Below are positions 15,235-24,030 of a DNA stretch of 64,000 nt, in pieces (position 1 is the stretch's first letter; each line of letters opens with the position of its first letter). A program made the translations under genes and the position numbers. Source of the stretch: Microbacterium sp. 67-17 (lineage in GTDB: Bacteria; Actinomycetota; Actinomycetes; Actinomycetales; Microbacteriaceae). The stretch is from positions 152,375 to 216,374 of the forward strand of contig NZ_MKTR01000012.1 in assembly GCF_001898325.1 (NCBI RefSeq), written 5' to 3'. Below the pieces are notes generated by a model. That model saw only the letters and a list, made by a program, of their open reading frames with translations, searched no databases and was not told the DNA's origin.

Positions 15235-15253
15235 AGACGAGCCTAGCCTTTTC
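15235..15253. promoter_or_regulatory. Degenerate iron-box-like sequence between ideR-type gene and serC
   Basis: On the minus strand the 19 bases match the IdeR/DtxR consensus at about 12 of 19 positions, including the core TAGGCT (by-eye alignment). The right half is poor. It may simply be a -10 box (TAGGCT) of the regulator gene. Confidence 0.3.
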
Positions 15254-15301
15254 CCCGGCCCCCGGTCCGGGCCTTCCCCGACGCAACCCTAGAATCGGGA
15301 C

Positions 15302-16408
15302 ATGGTCGAGTTGCCCCGAGAACTGCTTCCCACTGACGGCCGATTCGGCTGCGGACCCTCGAAGGTCCGTGGCGCCCAGCTCGAGGCGCTCGCCACGCGG
15401 GGGGCCTCTCTGCTGGGAACGTCGCACCGCCAGGCCCCGATCAAGAACCTCGTCGGGAGTACCCGCGAGGGGCTTGCCGAACTGCTGCGCGCGCCCGAGG
15501 GTTACGAGATCATCCTCGGCAACGGCGGATCGACGGCATTCTGGGATGCCGCGGCGTTCGGCCTCATCGAGCGTCGCAGTCAGCACCTGGCATTCGGGGA
15601 GTTCGGTTCGAAGTTCGCCTCGGCCGCGAAAGCGCCGTGGCTCGATGCACCGGATGTCCGCAAGACCGAGCCGGGCACCGGCGGCGTCTGCGAACCGGTC
15701 GAGGGTGTGGATGTCTATGCGTGGCCACACAACGAGACGTCGACGGGCGTTTCTGCTCCCATCGCCCGCGTCACCGCGGACCCTGGTGCGCTGACGGTCA
15801 TCGACGCCACGAGCGCCGCGGGTGGCATCGACTTCGACGCCGCCCAGGCCGACGTCTACTACTTTGCGCCGCAGAAGAACCTCGGCTCCGACGGTGGGCT
15901 CTGGTATGCCCTTGTCTCCCCGGCGGCCATCGAACGGATCGAGCGGATCGCGGCATCCGATCGGTACATCCCCGAGTTCTTGAGCCTGAAGAACGCGGTC
16001 GACAACTCGCGGCTGAACCAGACGCTCAACACCCCGGCGGTCGCAACGCTCCTCATGCTCGACGAGCAGGTGCGGTGGATTCTCGACAACGGGGGGCTCG
16101 CCTGGGCCGGCGCGAAGACTGCAGCCACCTCGGCGACGCTGTATGCGTGGGCCGAGGTGGCGGCGTACACGACGCCGTTCGTCACCAACCCCGCCGACCG
16201 CTCACCTGTCGTGGTCACGATCGACTTCGACGAGAGCGTGGATGCCGCGGCCATCGCCAAGAGCCTGCGCGAGAACGGCATCGTCGATACCGAGCCCTAC
16301 CGCAAGCTCGGGCGCAATCAGTTGCGCATCGCGACGTTCGTCTCGATCGACGAGGATGACGTGCGCCGGCTCATCGGGGCGATCGAGTACACCGCCGAGC
16401 GGCTCTAG
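15302..16408 (+). CDS. serC: Phosphoserine transaminase SerC
   Basis: 368 residues. It begins with FGCGPSKVRGAQLEAL, the mycobacterial-type SerC signature, and carries the PLP lysine in YFAPQKNLGSDGGLW near residue 195. It converts 3-phosphohydroxypyruvate and glutamate to phosphoserine in serine synthesis. ATG 15302 lies 6 bases after the -10 box TAGAAT (15290-15295), with no Shine-Dalgarno, so the message is probably leaderless. Divergent from the DtxR-type gene. Confidence 0.95.
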   Translation: MVELPRELLPTDGRFGCGPSKVRGAQLEALATRGASLLGTSHRQAPIKNLVGSTREGLAELLRAPEGYEIILGNGGSTAFWDAAAFGLIERRSQHLAFGEFGSKFASAAKAPWLDAPDVRKTEPGTGGVCEPVEGVDVYAWPHNETSTGVSAPIARVTADPGALTVIDATSAAGGIDFDAAQADVYYFAPQKNLGSDGGLWYALVSPAAIERIERIAASDRYIPEFLSLKNAVDNSRLNQTLNTPAVATLLMLDEQVRWILDNGGLAWAGAKTAATSATLYAWAEVAAYTTPFVTNPADRSPVVVTIDFDESVDAAAIAKSLRENGIVDTEPYRKLGRNQLRIATFVSIDEDDVRRLIGAIEYTAERL

Positions 16409-16480
16409 GCCGCCCCTCGCGCGGACTCGCGACGCGCGCTGCCCCACCGGGCGTCCAGCAGCGCTCCGATACACTGCCTC

Positions 16481-17968
16481 GTGCCCGAAACTCTGCTGAA
16501 CCCAGGCCGCGATGCCGAGCAGTCGGCATCCATCGATCCGGTTGAACTCGAGATCGCACTACGCGTCATCGACGCCGCCTCCTCGCTCGACCCCGAAGAC
16601 CCGGCCTACATTGCCCTGCGTCGCCAGACCGGCAAGCTCTACAAGGACGTTAAGCGGCAATCGCGCAAGGAGAAGCGCAAGCGCATCGCCGAGGCCGACC
16701 GCGCGGTCGTCGCCGCCACCGCGACCGGCGCACCCGACCGCATCGACGACGAGACGCGCGGCATCCCGCTCGCTGCCCGCACCTCGATGCCCTTCGCCGG
16801 CGAGCTGATCAAGGCACGCGCCTGCTACATCTGCAAGCAGGACTACACGCTCGTCGACGCCTTCTATCACCAGCTGTGCCCAGACTGCGCCTCGATGAGC
16901 CACCAGAAGCGCGATGCACGCACCGACCTCACCGGCAAACGAGCACTGCTCACCGGCGGCCGCGCCAAGATCGGGATGTACATCGCGCTGCGGTTGCTGC
17001 GCGATGGCGCCCACACCACGATCACGACGCGCTTCCCGCGCGATGCCGTGCGCCGCTTCTCGTCGCTGCCCGACAGCGCCGACTGGATCCACCGCCTCAA
17101 GATCGTCGGCATCGACCTGCGCGACCCCGCCCAGGTGATCGGCCTTGCCGACTCGGTGGCATCCGAGGGCCCACTCGAGATCCTCATCAACAACGCAGCC
17201 CAAACCGTGCGTCGCTCGCCGGGGGCCTACGGGCCCCTGGTGGAGGCCGAGCTTGCCCCGCTCCCCGATGGACCTCTGCCTGAGCTCGTCACCTTCGGGC
17301 GCACCAACGACGCCCATCCCCTCGCGCTCGCGCAGTCGGTATCCTCACACCCGATCCTCGCTCCAGCCGCGCGCACGGCCGATGAACTCACCGCGGAGGC
17401 GATGGCGGCCGGCTCCGCGTCGATCGAACGCCTGAAAACCGGCACCGCGATCGACGCAGGCGGACTCATCCCCGACGAGGACCGCATCAACAGTTGGACC
17501 CAGCACGTCGACCAAGTCGAGCCCCTCGAGATGCTTGAGGTGCAGCTGGCCAACATGACCGCGCCGTTCCTGCTCGTGAGCCGCCTGCGCTCGGCGATGG
17601 CTGCATCGAGCGCGAAACGGAAGTACATCGTCAACGTATCGGCGATGGAGGGCGTATTCGGCCGCGGCTACAAGGGCCCCGGCCACCCGCACACCAACAT
17701 GGCCAAGGCCGCGCTGAACATGCTCACCCGCACGAGCGCTCGCGAGATGTTCGAGACCGACGGCATCCTGATGACCGCGGTCGACACCGGCTGGATCACT
17801 GACGAGCGGCCGCACTTCACAAAGGTGCGCCTTGCGGAGGAGGGTTTCCACGCTCCCCTCGACCTCGTTGACGGGGCGGCGCGGGTGTACGACCCGATCG
17901 TGCGCGGCGAGGCCGGTGAAGACCTGTTCGGCGTCTTCCTGAAGGACTACCGCAAGGGCTCCTGGTAG
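16481..17968 (+). CDS. Zinc-ribbon-containing SDR-family protein
   Basis: 495 residues, about twice the usual SDR length. An N-terminal helical region is followed by a treble-clef/zinc-ribbon-like CYICKQDYTL...LCPDC (about 112-133) and a Rossmann domain with LLTGGRAKIGMYIA. Active-site serine context NVSAMEGVFG is present, but the YxxxK motif reads T-N-M-A-K, so the catalytic tyrosine is replaced. GTG 16481 is 5 bases after TACACT (16470-16475), a leaderless start. A related multi-domain family exists in bacteria and eukaryotes, but its substrate is unknown to me. Confidence 0.82.
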   Translation: MPETLLNPGRDAEQSASIDPVELEIALRVIDAASSLDPEDPAYIALRRQTGKLYKDVKRQSRKEKRKRIAEADRAVVAATATGAPDRIDDETRGIPLAARTSMPFAGELIKARACYICKQDYTLVDAFYHQLCPDCASMSHQKRDARTDLTGKRALLTGGRAKIGMYIALRLLRDGAHTTITTRFPRDAVRRFSSLPDSADWIHRLKIVGIDLRDPAQVIGLADSVASEGPLEILINNAAQTVRRSPGAYGPLVEAELAPLPDGPLPELVTFGRTNDAHPLALAQSVSSHPILAPAARTADELTAEAMAAGSASIERLKTGTAIDAGGLIPDEDRINSWTQHVDQVEPLEMLEVQLANMTAPFLLVSRLRSAMAASSAKRKYIVNVSAMEGVFGRGYKGPGHPHTNMAKAALNMLTRTSAREMFETDGILMTAVDTGWITDERPHFTKVRLAEEGFHAPLDLVDGAARVYDPIVRGEAGEDLFGVFLKDYRKGSW

Positions 17969-18046
17969 TCCGCGGCAGCAGACGCCGTCCGGTGTGTCCG
18001 GGACACCGAGAAGGCGCGAAGTCCTGGGGCGCAGGGAGCGGCGTGG

Positions 18047-18454
18047 TCAGTCGGGCAGAAAGTACTCGCGGGCGAGCGGGGCGATCTCGATCCCGGATGC
18101 CGTGCCGGCGGTGACCCATCGCAGCTCGGCGATCTCGGCAGCCGGTTCGGGCCGTTGGTTGCCGATGTCGACGCGGAAAACGTCGGCGACCACCTCGAAG
18201 CCCGGTTCGTTGGCCGCACTCGCCGCGAAGCTGCCAAGCGCCTCCAGTGCGTCGGAGCCGACCCGGAGGCCGACCTCCTCGGCGAGCTCGCGCACGAGCG
18301 TCTGGGCGGGGGTCTCATTCGGCTCTGGCTTACCGCCGGGCTGCATGAACGCCGTGGTCCCGGCCTTGCGCACGAGCAGCAGCCGCCCCTCAGCGTCGGT
18401 GATCACCGCGGCCGAGACGTGAATGCGGCGCGGGGCAATGGCATCCGAAGTCAT
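18047..18454 (-). CDS. NUDIX hydrolase
   Basis: 135 residues with a complete Nudix box: G-K-P-E-P-N-E ... R-E-L-A-E-E-V-G-L (about residues 41-63). It hydrolyses a nucleoside diphosphate linked to another group, often in housekeeping or 8-oxo-dGTP clean-up; the exact substrate is not predictable. ATG 18454 stands 6 bases after TAACCT (18466-18461, minus strand), so it is probably leaderless even though DUF3027 lies 10 bases away. Confidence 0.92.
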   Translation of the reverse strand: MTSDAIAPRRIHVSAAVITDAEGRLLLVRKAGTTAFMQPGGKPEPNETPAQTLVRELAEEVGLRVGSDALEALGSFAASAANEPGFEVVADVFRVDIGNQRPEPAAEIAELRWVTAGTASGIEIAPLAREYFLPD

Positions 18455-18463
18455 CCCCGCAGG

Positions 18464-19084
18464 TTAGTCCTCGTCACCGTTGTCGAGGTCGGCGTTGTCG
18501 AGGTCCTCGTCGCCGCTGTCGAGATCGTCGTCAGCGTCGTCGTCGAGGTCGCTGTCGAGATCGTCGTTCGAGTCGTCGTCGAGCTCATCGATGTCGACAC
18601 CGTCGACGTCGCCGCTGTGCAGGAGCCGCGACCCGTCCTCGTCGAAGTCGTCGGCATCAAGATCATCGACATCATCGAGGTCGTCGTCCTCGTCGTCGGC
18701 GTCCTCGCCCTGGTCAACCTCGTCGGAGTCGTGATCCTCGTCACCGGATGCCGTTTCGGCAGCCAGCGCCGCCTGAGCGGCCTGGTAATCAGCCAGACGC
18801 ACCGCCCACGGCACCCATTCCGGTGCGAGCAGCGCCTCGTCGCCGGGCAACAGCTCAGCCTCGAGAACTGTCGGCTCTTCGTCGTCGACCCGCGCGACAC
18901 TCACCGTCCAGAACCACCCCGGGTAGCCCGGCAGCGTCGTCTCGAAGCGGAGGGAGACGACGCCATCGGCCTCAACCGTGTACCCGGCCGCGGGGCCGAC
19001 CGTCGCCGCCGGAGTGATCTCGTGCAACGCCGCCAGGGCGAGGTCGTGTGCGGCAAGCAGCGCCGGATCAGGCGTCGAGCTCAT
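18464..19084 (-). CDS. DUF3027 protein with long acidic tail
   Basis: 206 residues. The first ~115 residues form the DUF3027 domain (AHDLALAALHEITP..., GWFWTVSVARVDDEEPTVLEAELLPG), an actinobacterial family encoded beside cold-shock genes. The last ~90 residues are nearly all Asp/Glu with Ser/Leu/Asn, encoded by simple GTC/GAG-like repeats. ATG 19084 overlaps the end of the cold-shock gene by 17 bases, implying coupled translation. Function unknown; the acidic tail might bind basic nucleic-acid-binding proteins (guess). Confidence 0.85.
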   Translation of the reverse strand: MSSTPDPALLAAHDLALAALHEITPAATVGPAAGYTVEADGVVSLRFETTLPGYPGWFWTVSVARVDDEEPTVLEAELLPGDEALLAPEWVPWAVRLADYQAAQAALAAETASGDEDHDSDEVDQGEDADDEDDDLDDVDDLDADDFDEDGSRLLHSGDVDGVDIDELDDDSNDDLDSDLDDDADDDLDSGDEDLDNADLDNGDED

Positions 19085-19448
19085 CGGCCACCTTGCGCAG
19101 CACGGCGGCGACCTTCGCACCGTGTGCGCTGCTCGGATAGCGACCGCGTCGCAGGTCCCCGCCGACACCATCGAGCAGCTTCACGAGATCCTCGATGATG
19201 ATCGCCATGTCGTCGGCCGGCTTGCGGGAACGCTTGGCGAGGCTGGCGGGCGCCTCAAGCACCCGCACCGACAGCGCCTGCGGACCGCGCTTTCCGTCGG
19301 CGATACCGAACTCGAGGCGCGTGCCGGCCTTCACCGTCGCCCCAGCGGGCAGCGCGGTGGCATGAAGGAAGACATCCTGTCCTTCGTCGGAGGAGATGAA
19401 GCCGAAGCCCTTCTCTTCGTCGTAGAACCTGACCTTGCCGGTGGGCAT
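19068..19448 (-). CDS. Cold-shock-domain protein with C-terminal extension
   Basis: 126 residues. The first ~66 form a cold-shock OB fold with RNP-like motifs KGFGFISSDEG and DVFLHATAL. The remaining ~60 residues (RSRKPADDMAIIIEDLVKLLDGVGGD...) are a helical extension absent from CspA itself. It probably binds single-stranded RNA. GAGG precedes the ATG. It forms a two-gene operon with DUF3027. Confidence 0.9.
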   Translation of the reverse strand: MPTGKVRFYDEEKGFGFISSDEGQDVFLHATALPAGATVKAGTRLEFGIADGKRGPQALSVRVLEAPASLAKRSRKPADDMAIIIEDLVKLLDGVGGDLRRGRYPSSAHGAKVAAVLRKVADELDA

Positions 19449-19555
19449 GGGAAACCTCGTTCTGAACGGCGCCGCAGTTGGGCGGCAGGAGTGACGCAGG
19501 GACCGATCGATCCCCGGTTAAGCCTAGAGCACCGCGACGGAGTAGTCTGGGGCGG

Positions 19556-19822
19556 ATGAGCACGCGCAGCCCTGGCAGCGACCTTCCGGTTCGCACAATC
19601 GATCGCGTGCTCGCGTCGATGTCTCTCGGACTGCTCGCGCTCTCGGTTCTGTCGTTCTTCGCGATTCTCATCGGCTCCGCGTCGCACGCCGATTTCAGCA
19701 CTGGCCTGTGGCCCGCTGTCGGGATCATCGTCTACGTCGCCCCGATCCTCGCGTTCGCGATGCTGCTGACGGTGCTGATCATGACGTTCGTGCGAAGGGC
19801 GCGGGCGAACCGGAGCGAGTAG
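19556..19822 (+). CDS. Small two-helix membrane protein
   Basis: 88 residues with two hydrophobic segments (about 19-44 and 50-77) and a basic C-terminus (RRARANRSE). ATG 19556 is 7 bases after TAGTCT (19543-19548), a leaderless start. Its stop TAG is directly followed by the next start at 19823. The family is commonly annotated only as a multidrug/membrane hypothetical; function unknown. Confidence 0.75.
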   Translation: MSTRSPGSDLPVRTIDRVLASMSLGLLALSVLSFFAILIGSASHADFSTGLWPAVGIIVYVAPILAFAMLLTVLIMTFVRRARANRSE

Positions 19823-21556
19823 ATGGCGGGCGACGAGCGAACCCTCGCCACCTGGCTGGCATCGCTCGATGACAACGCCCTCGCTGATCTGTTCACTCGG
19901 CGTGGCGTCTCGCCCGCGGCATCCTGGCGCGACTTCTTCGATGCCGCCGAGGCGCTGCTCGACTCGGCGTCGATAGACCGGGCGCTGGCACGGCTCGATC
20001 GTCGCGAACTGGCCGCCCTTGTCGCCGCGGGCGCCGGCGATGTCGCTCCTGGGACGATCGTGGCCTGGGGATTGGCCCGCCCGGGCGGCGAGGTGTATGC
20101 CCCGGTACAGGAGCGAATCGCTGCGCTCTCGAGCACCTCCGGTCTCGCGGATCCGCCCGCCGACGTTGCCGCGACCGCGAGCGGGTCGCCCGGGACCGCC
20201 CCCGCTTCGGCAGCCGAGACGGCGAGCGCCGCAGAGCGGATCTTCACGGCATCCGCGTCGCTGGCCGACGTGCTGTTGGCCGCCCTGCATGTTCCGCTGA
20301 CTCTCACCGGCGCAGGCGCCGTCAGCGCCGCAGACCGCAAGCGCCTCACCGAGTCGGGTGCGATCGGCGCGCCCGAAGACCTCGACGATCTGATCGCCGC
20401 AGGTCTGGCAGCCGAGCTGCTCACACCGATCGGGCGGGAACTCGTGGTTACCGCCGCGGGCGAACAGTGGCTGGATGGCGGCACCGTCGCCCGGTGGACT
20501 GCAATCGCCGATGGCTATCGCCGCCATCTGCCGGCGGGCCTGCGCGCCCCGCAGGGTGGAATCATCGACCCTGCCGACTGGGCGAGCACGTATCCGCTGA
20601 GCCCGGAGTGGCCGGCACGGGCGGCAGCGCTGCGGCAGACGGCGCAGCGCTGGGGCATCCTCGCGGCAGACGGAACGGTTCCGCCCTGGTCGCGCGGACT
20701 CGTCGAGGGCACAGCCATCGACACTGATGCGCTGCGCGATGCCCTCCCCGCAGAGATCGACCGGATCTACCTCCAGGCTGACCTGACCGCTGTCGCTCCC
20801 GGCCCCCTTGCCCCGCGGCTTGACCTGCGCCTGCGCAGGATCGCGCGGCGCGAATCCCGCGCGCAGGCCTCGACGTACCGCTTCACGGCTGAGTCGATCG
20901 GGGCGGGCCTCACCGACGGAGAGAGCGCCCAGTCCATCCGCGCCTTTCTGCGCGAGCTGTCGCTCACGGGGATTCCCCAGCCGCTGGACTACGTCATCGA
21001 AACGACAGCCTCCCGGCACGGTTCGATCACAGTCCGCTCGGATGCCGCGAGCCCCAACACGATCGTCGAGAGCAGCGATGCGCACCTGCTCGATCTCGTC
21101 GTCATCGACCAGGCCCTGCGCCCCGTCGGCCTGGTGCGCCACGGCGATGTGCTCGTGAGCCGGGTCGGTCGTGATCACCTGTTCTGGGCGCTGGCCGATG
21201 CGCGCTACCCTGTTGTCGCGCTCGACGAGCACGGAGCACCCGAGTCGCTACGGCGCCGAACCGCCGCGCAGACAGCATCCGCGGCACCGGCGGTCGACGT
21301 CTACGCGCGCCTGATCGGTTCGCTGCGCGCCTCGGGCGGCGACGGCGACGCCGCCTGGCTTGAGCGCGAGCTCGAGCAGGCGGTGCGCACGAAGTCGATC
21401 ATCGTGGTCACGGCACAGATCAGCGCCGCCGAGACGCGCACCTTCACGCTGGAGGCCACGGGGCTCGGCGGTGGTCGCCTCCGCGGTAGAGACCGAGGGG
21501 CCGACGTGGAGCGCACCCTCCCGATCTCGACCATCGTGAACGTCTCGCCGGCCTGA
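19823..21556 (+). CDS. Helicase-associated (XPB N-terminal-like) protein
   Basis: 577 residues. It resembles the actinobacterial protein carrying an XPB/Ssl2-type helicase N-terminal domain, encoded next to the XPB helicase. It has no Walker motifs. The N-terminus (ERTLATWLASLDDNALADLFTRRG) is helical, and the C-terminal third (GSITVRSDAASPNTIVESSDAHLLDLV...) has the helicase-associated fold. It is probably a partner or loader of the helicase downstream. Zero-base spacing after the membrane protein gene suggests one transcript. Confidence 0.8.
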   Translation: MAGDERTLATWLASLDDNALADLFTRRGVSPAASWRDFFDAAEALLDSASIDRALARLDRRELAALVAAGAGDVAPGTIVAWGLARPGGEVYAPVQERIAALSSTSGLADPPADVAATASGSPGTAPASAAETASAAERIFTASASLADVLLAALHVPLTLTGAGAVSAADRKRLTESGAIGAPEDLDDLIAAGLAAELLTPIGRELVVTAAGEQWLDGGTVARWTAIADGYRRHLPAGLRAPQGGIIDPADWASTYPLSPEWPARAAALRQTAQRWGILAADGTVPPWSRGLVEGTAIDTDALRDALPAEIDRIYLQADLTAVAPGPLAPRLDLRLRRIARRESRAQASTYRFTAESIGAGLTDGESAQSIRAFLRELSLTGIPQPLDYVIETTASRHGSITVRSDAASPNTIVESSDAHLLDLVVIDQALRPVGLVRHGDVLVSRVGRDHLFWALADARYPVVALDEHGAPESLRRRTAAQTASAAPAVDVYARLIGSLRASGGDGDAAWLERELEQAVRTKSIIVVTAQISAAETRTFTLEATGLGGGRLRGRDRGADVERTLPISTIVNVSPA

Positions 21557-21597
21557 GAACCGTCCGCACCGTCACCTCGCGGGTAGACTGGATCGCT

Positions 21598-23253
21598 ATG
21601 GCTGACGGCCCTCTCATCGTGCAAAGCGACCGGACAGTGCTGCTGGAAGTGGCACATCCGGATGCCGAATCCGCACGCCACGAACTCGCGATCTTCGCCG
21701 AACTCGAGCGCGCTCCGGAGCACATCCACACGTACCGCATCACACGGCTCGGCCTGTGGAACGCGCGGGCGGCCGGACACACCGCCGAAGACATGCTGGG
21801 AACCCTGGACCGGTGGACACGCTTCCCGGTGCCACCGTCGGTCGCGATCGACATCCGCGAGACCGTCGGGCGCTACGGACGCCTCGTGATCGAGCGTGAC
21901 ACGGTCGCGGGATCCGACGAGCCCGCGCTTGTGCTCCGGTCGACGGATGCCGCGGTGCTGGCCGAGGTCACGAAGAACAAACGCATCCACCCCCTTCTCG
22001 TGGGCCATCCCTCCCCCGACACGTACGTCATCGATGCCTGGGCGCGCGGGCAGATCAAGCAGGAGCTGCTGAAGATCGGCTGGCCCGCCGAAGACTTCGC
22101 GGGCTACACACCCGGCACGCCGCATCCGATCGACCTCGCCGAGCAGGACTGGCACCTGCGCCCGTACCAACGGCAGGCCGTCGACGCGTTCACCGACGGC
22201 GGCTCGGGAGTGGTCGTGCTCCCCTGTGGGGCCGGAAAGACGCTCGTGGGAGCCGGGGCGATGGCCGACACGAAGACGACGACGCTGATCCTGGTCACCA
22301 ACACGGTCAGCGCACGGCAGTGGCGCGACGAGCTGCTCAAGCGCACGAGCCTCACTCCCGAAGAGATCGGCGAGTACTCGGGGCAGGCCAAAGAGGTCAA
22401 GCCCGTCACGATCGCGACCTACCAGATCCTCACGGCCAAGCGGAAGGGACAGTACGCGCATCTGGCGCTGCTCGATGCCCTGGACTGGGGTCTCATCGTC
22501 TACGACGAGGTGCATCTGCTGCCCGCCCCCGTGTTCAAGCTGACCGCCGACCTGCAGGCTCGTCGACGACTGGGGCTCACGGCGACGCTCGTGCGCGAAG
22601 ACGGCCGCGAGGGCGATGTGTTCAGCCTCATCGGCCCCAAGCGGTTCGACGCCCCGTGGAAGGAGATCGAGTCGCAGGGCTTCATCTCCCCCGCCGCCTG
22701 CTACGAAGTGCGCGTCGACCTGCCGGCCGGCGAGCGGCTCGAGTACGCGGCGGCGGCGGATGACGAACGCTACCGGCTCGCAGCCACCGCCCCCGCGAAG
22801 ATCGGCGTGGTGAAGGATCTCGTAGCCCGGCACGCCGGCGAACAGACCCTCGTGATCGGACAGTACCTCGACCAGATCGACGAGATCGCGCGGGCGCTGG
22901 ATGCCCCACAGATCACGGGCGCCACCCCGGTCGATGAGCGCGAGGAGCTCTACCGCGGCTTCCGCGAGGGAAAGATCCCCGTGCTGGTGGTGTCGAAGGT
23001 CGCGAACTTCTCGGTGGACCTGCCCGAGGCATCCGTCGCCATTCAGGTGTCGGGGTCGTTCGGGTCCCGGCAGGAGGAGGCGCAGCGCCTCGGCCGGCTT
23101 CTGCGCCCCAAGCAGTCGGGCAACACTGCCAGCTTCTACACCCTCATCGCCCGCGACACGGTCGACCAGGACTTCGCTCAGAACCGGCAGCGGTTCCTCG
23201 CCGAGCAGGGCTACAGCTACACGATCCTGGATGCCGACAAGCTCGCTGCGTGA
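21598..23253 (+). CDS. XPB-type DNA repair helicase
   Basis: 551 residues, superfamily 2 helicase of the bacterial XPB class. N-terminal damage-recognition-like domain, then Walker A PCGAGKTLVG (about 215), DEVH box in IVYDEVHLLPAP, motif III LGLTATLVRED, and motif VI QRLGRLLRPK with the preceding VANFSVDLPEA. A 3'-5' ATP-driven helicase in DNA repair or transcription-linked opening. ATG 21598 is 8 bases after TAGACT (21584-21589), so it has its own leaderless promoter despite following its partner. Confidence 0.95.
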   Translation: MADGPLIVQSDRTVLLEVAHPDAESARHELAIFAELERAPEHIHTYRITRLGLWNARAAGHTAEDMLGTLDRWTRFPVPPSVAIDIRETVGRYGRLVIERDTVAGSDEPALVLRSTDAAVLAEVTKNKRIHPLLVGHPSPDTYVIDAWARGQIKQELLKIGWPAEDFAGYTPGTPHPIDLAEQDWHLRPYQRQAVDAFTDGGSGVVVLPCGAGKTLVGAGAMADTKTTTLILVTNTVSARQWRDELLKRTSLTPEEIGEYSGQAKEVKPVTIATYQILTAKRKGQYAHLALLDALDWGLIVYDEVHLLPAPVFKLTADLQARRRLGLTATLVREDGREGDVFSLIGPKRFDAPWKEIESQGFISPAACYEVRVDLPAGERLEYAAAADDERYRLAATAPAKIGVVKDLVARHAGEQTLVIGQYLDQIDEIARALDAPQITGATPVDEREELYRGFREGKIPVLVVSKVANFSVDLPEASVAIQVSGSFGSRQEEAQRLGRLLRPKQSGNTASFYTLIARDTVDQDFAQNRQRFLAEQGYSYTILDADKLAA

Positions 23254-23318
23254 CAAGGGAAACCGCCGATCCGCGCGATATCCAGCATCCACACCAGCGG
23301 AATCACGATAATGGGGGC

Positions 23319-24011
23319 ATGAGCGCACCCCGCATCCTCGTCGTCGACGACGAGCCGAACATCCGAGACCTGCTGATGACGAGCCTGAAGTTCGCCGGCT
23401 ATCAGGTCAAGGCAGTCGCCAACGGCGCCTCGACGATCTCGGCAGTCCTCGAAGAGGAACCCGATCTCATCCTGCTCGACGTCATGCTCCCCGACATGAA
23501 CGGCTTCAGCGTCACCAAGCGCCTGCGCGGCGCCGGGTACACCGCCCCGATCCTCTTCCTGACAGCCAAGGACGAGACCGAAGACAAGATCACGGGTCTG
23601 AACGCCGGCGGAGACGACTACGTCACCAAGCCCTTCAGTCTCGATGAAATCGTCGCACGCATCCAGGCCATCCTGCGTCGCACGATGCAGACCGACGAAG
23701 AGTCCGTCATCCGCGCCGGAGAGCTGACGATGGATCAGGACACGCACGATGTCTCGGTCGGGGATGTCTCGATCGACCTGAGTCCGACAGAGTTCAAGCT
23801 GCTGCGCTACCTGATGCTCAACCCGAACCGTGTGCTCTCGAAGTCGCAGATCCTCGACCACGTCTGGGAGTACGACTTCAACGGGGATGCCGGCATCGTC
23901 GAGAGCTACATCTCGTACCTGCGGCGCAAGATCGACCCGTACTCATCCGAGCCGCTCATCCAGACCAAGCGTGGATTCGGCTACATGCTGAAGGCGGGCA
24001 AGTCGGCGTGA
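23319..24011 (+). CDS. OmpR-family response regulator
   Basis: 230 residues. Receiver domain with acidic pocket VVDDEPN, phosphorylated Asp in LILLDVMLPD (about 53), and KPFSLDE. C-terminal OmpR/PhoB winged helix (LSPTEFKLLRYLMLNPNRVLSKSQILDHVW). It works with the kinase encoded 19 bases downstream. ATG 23319 lies 6 bases after GATAAT (23307-23312), again leaderless. It resembles TcrA/MprA-like actinobacterial regulators; the target genes are not apparent. Confidence 0.95.
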   Translation: MSAPRILVVDDEPNIRDLLMTSLKFAGYQVKAVANGASTISAVLEEEPDLILLDVMLPDMNGFSVTKRLRGAGYTAPILFLTAKDETEDKITGLNAGGDDYVTKPFSLDEIVARIQAILRRTMQTDEESVIRAGELTMDQDTHDVSVGDVSIDLSPTEFKLLRYLMLNPNRVLSKSQILDHVWEYDFNGDAGIVESYISYLRRKIDPYSSEPLIQTKRGFGYMLKAGKSA

Positions 24012-24030
24012 GGCATCCGTCGGAGTCGGC

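Noticed and set aside
18480..18740. Serine-rich plus-strand frame over the DUF3027 tail
   Set aside because: It is the antisense reading of GAC/GAG-type repeats encoding the acidic tail.
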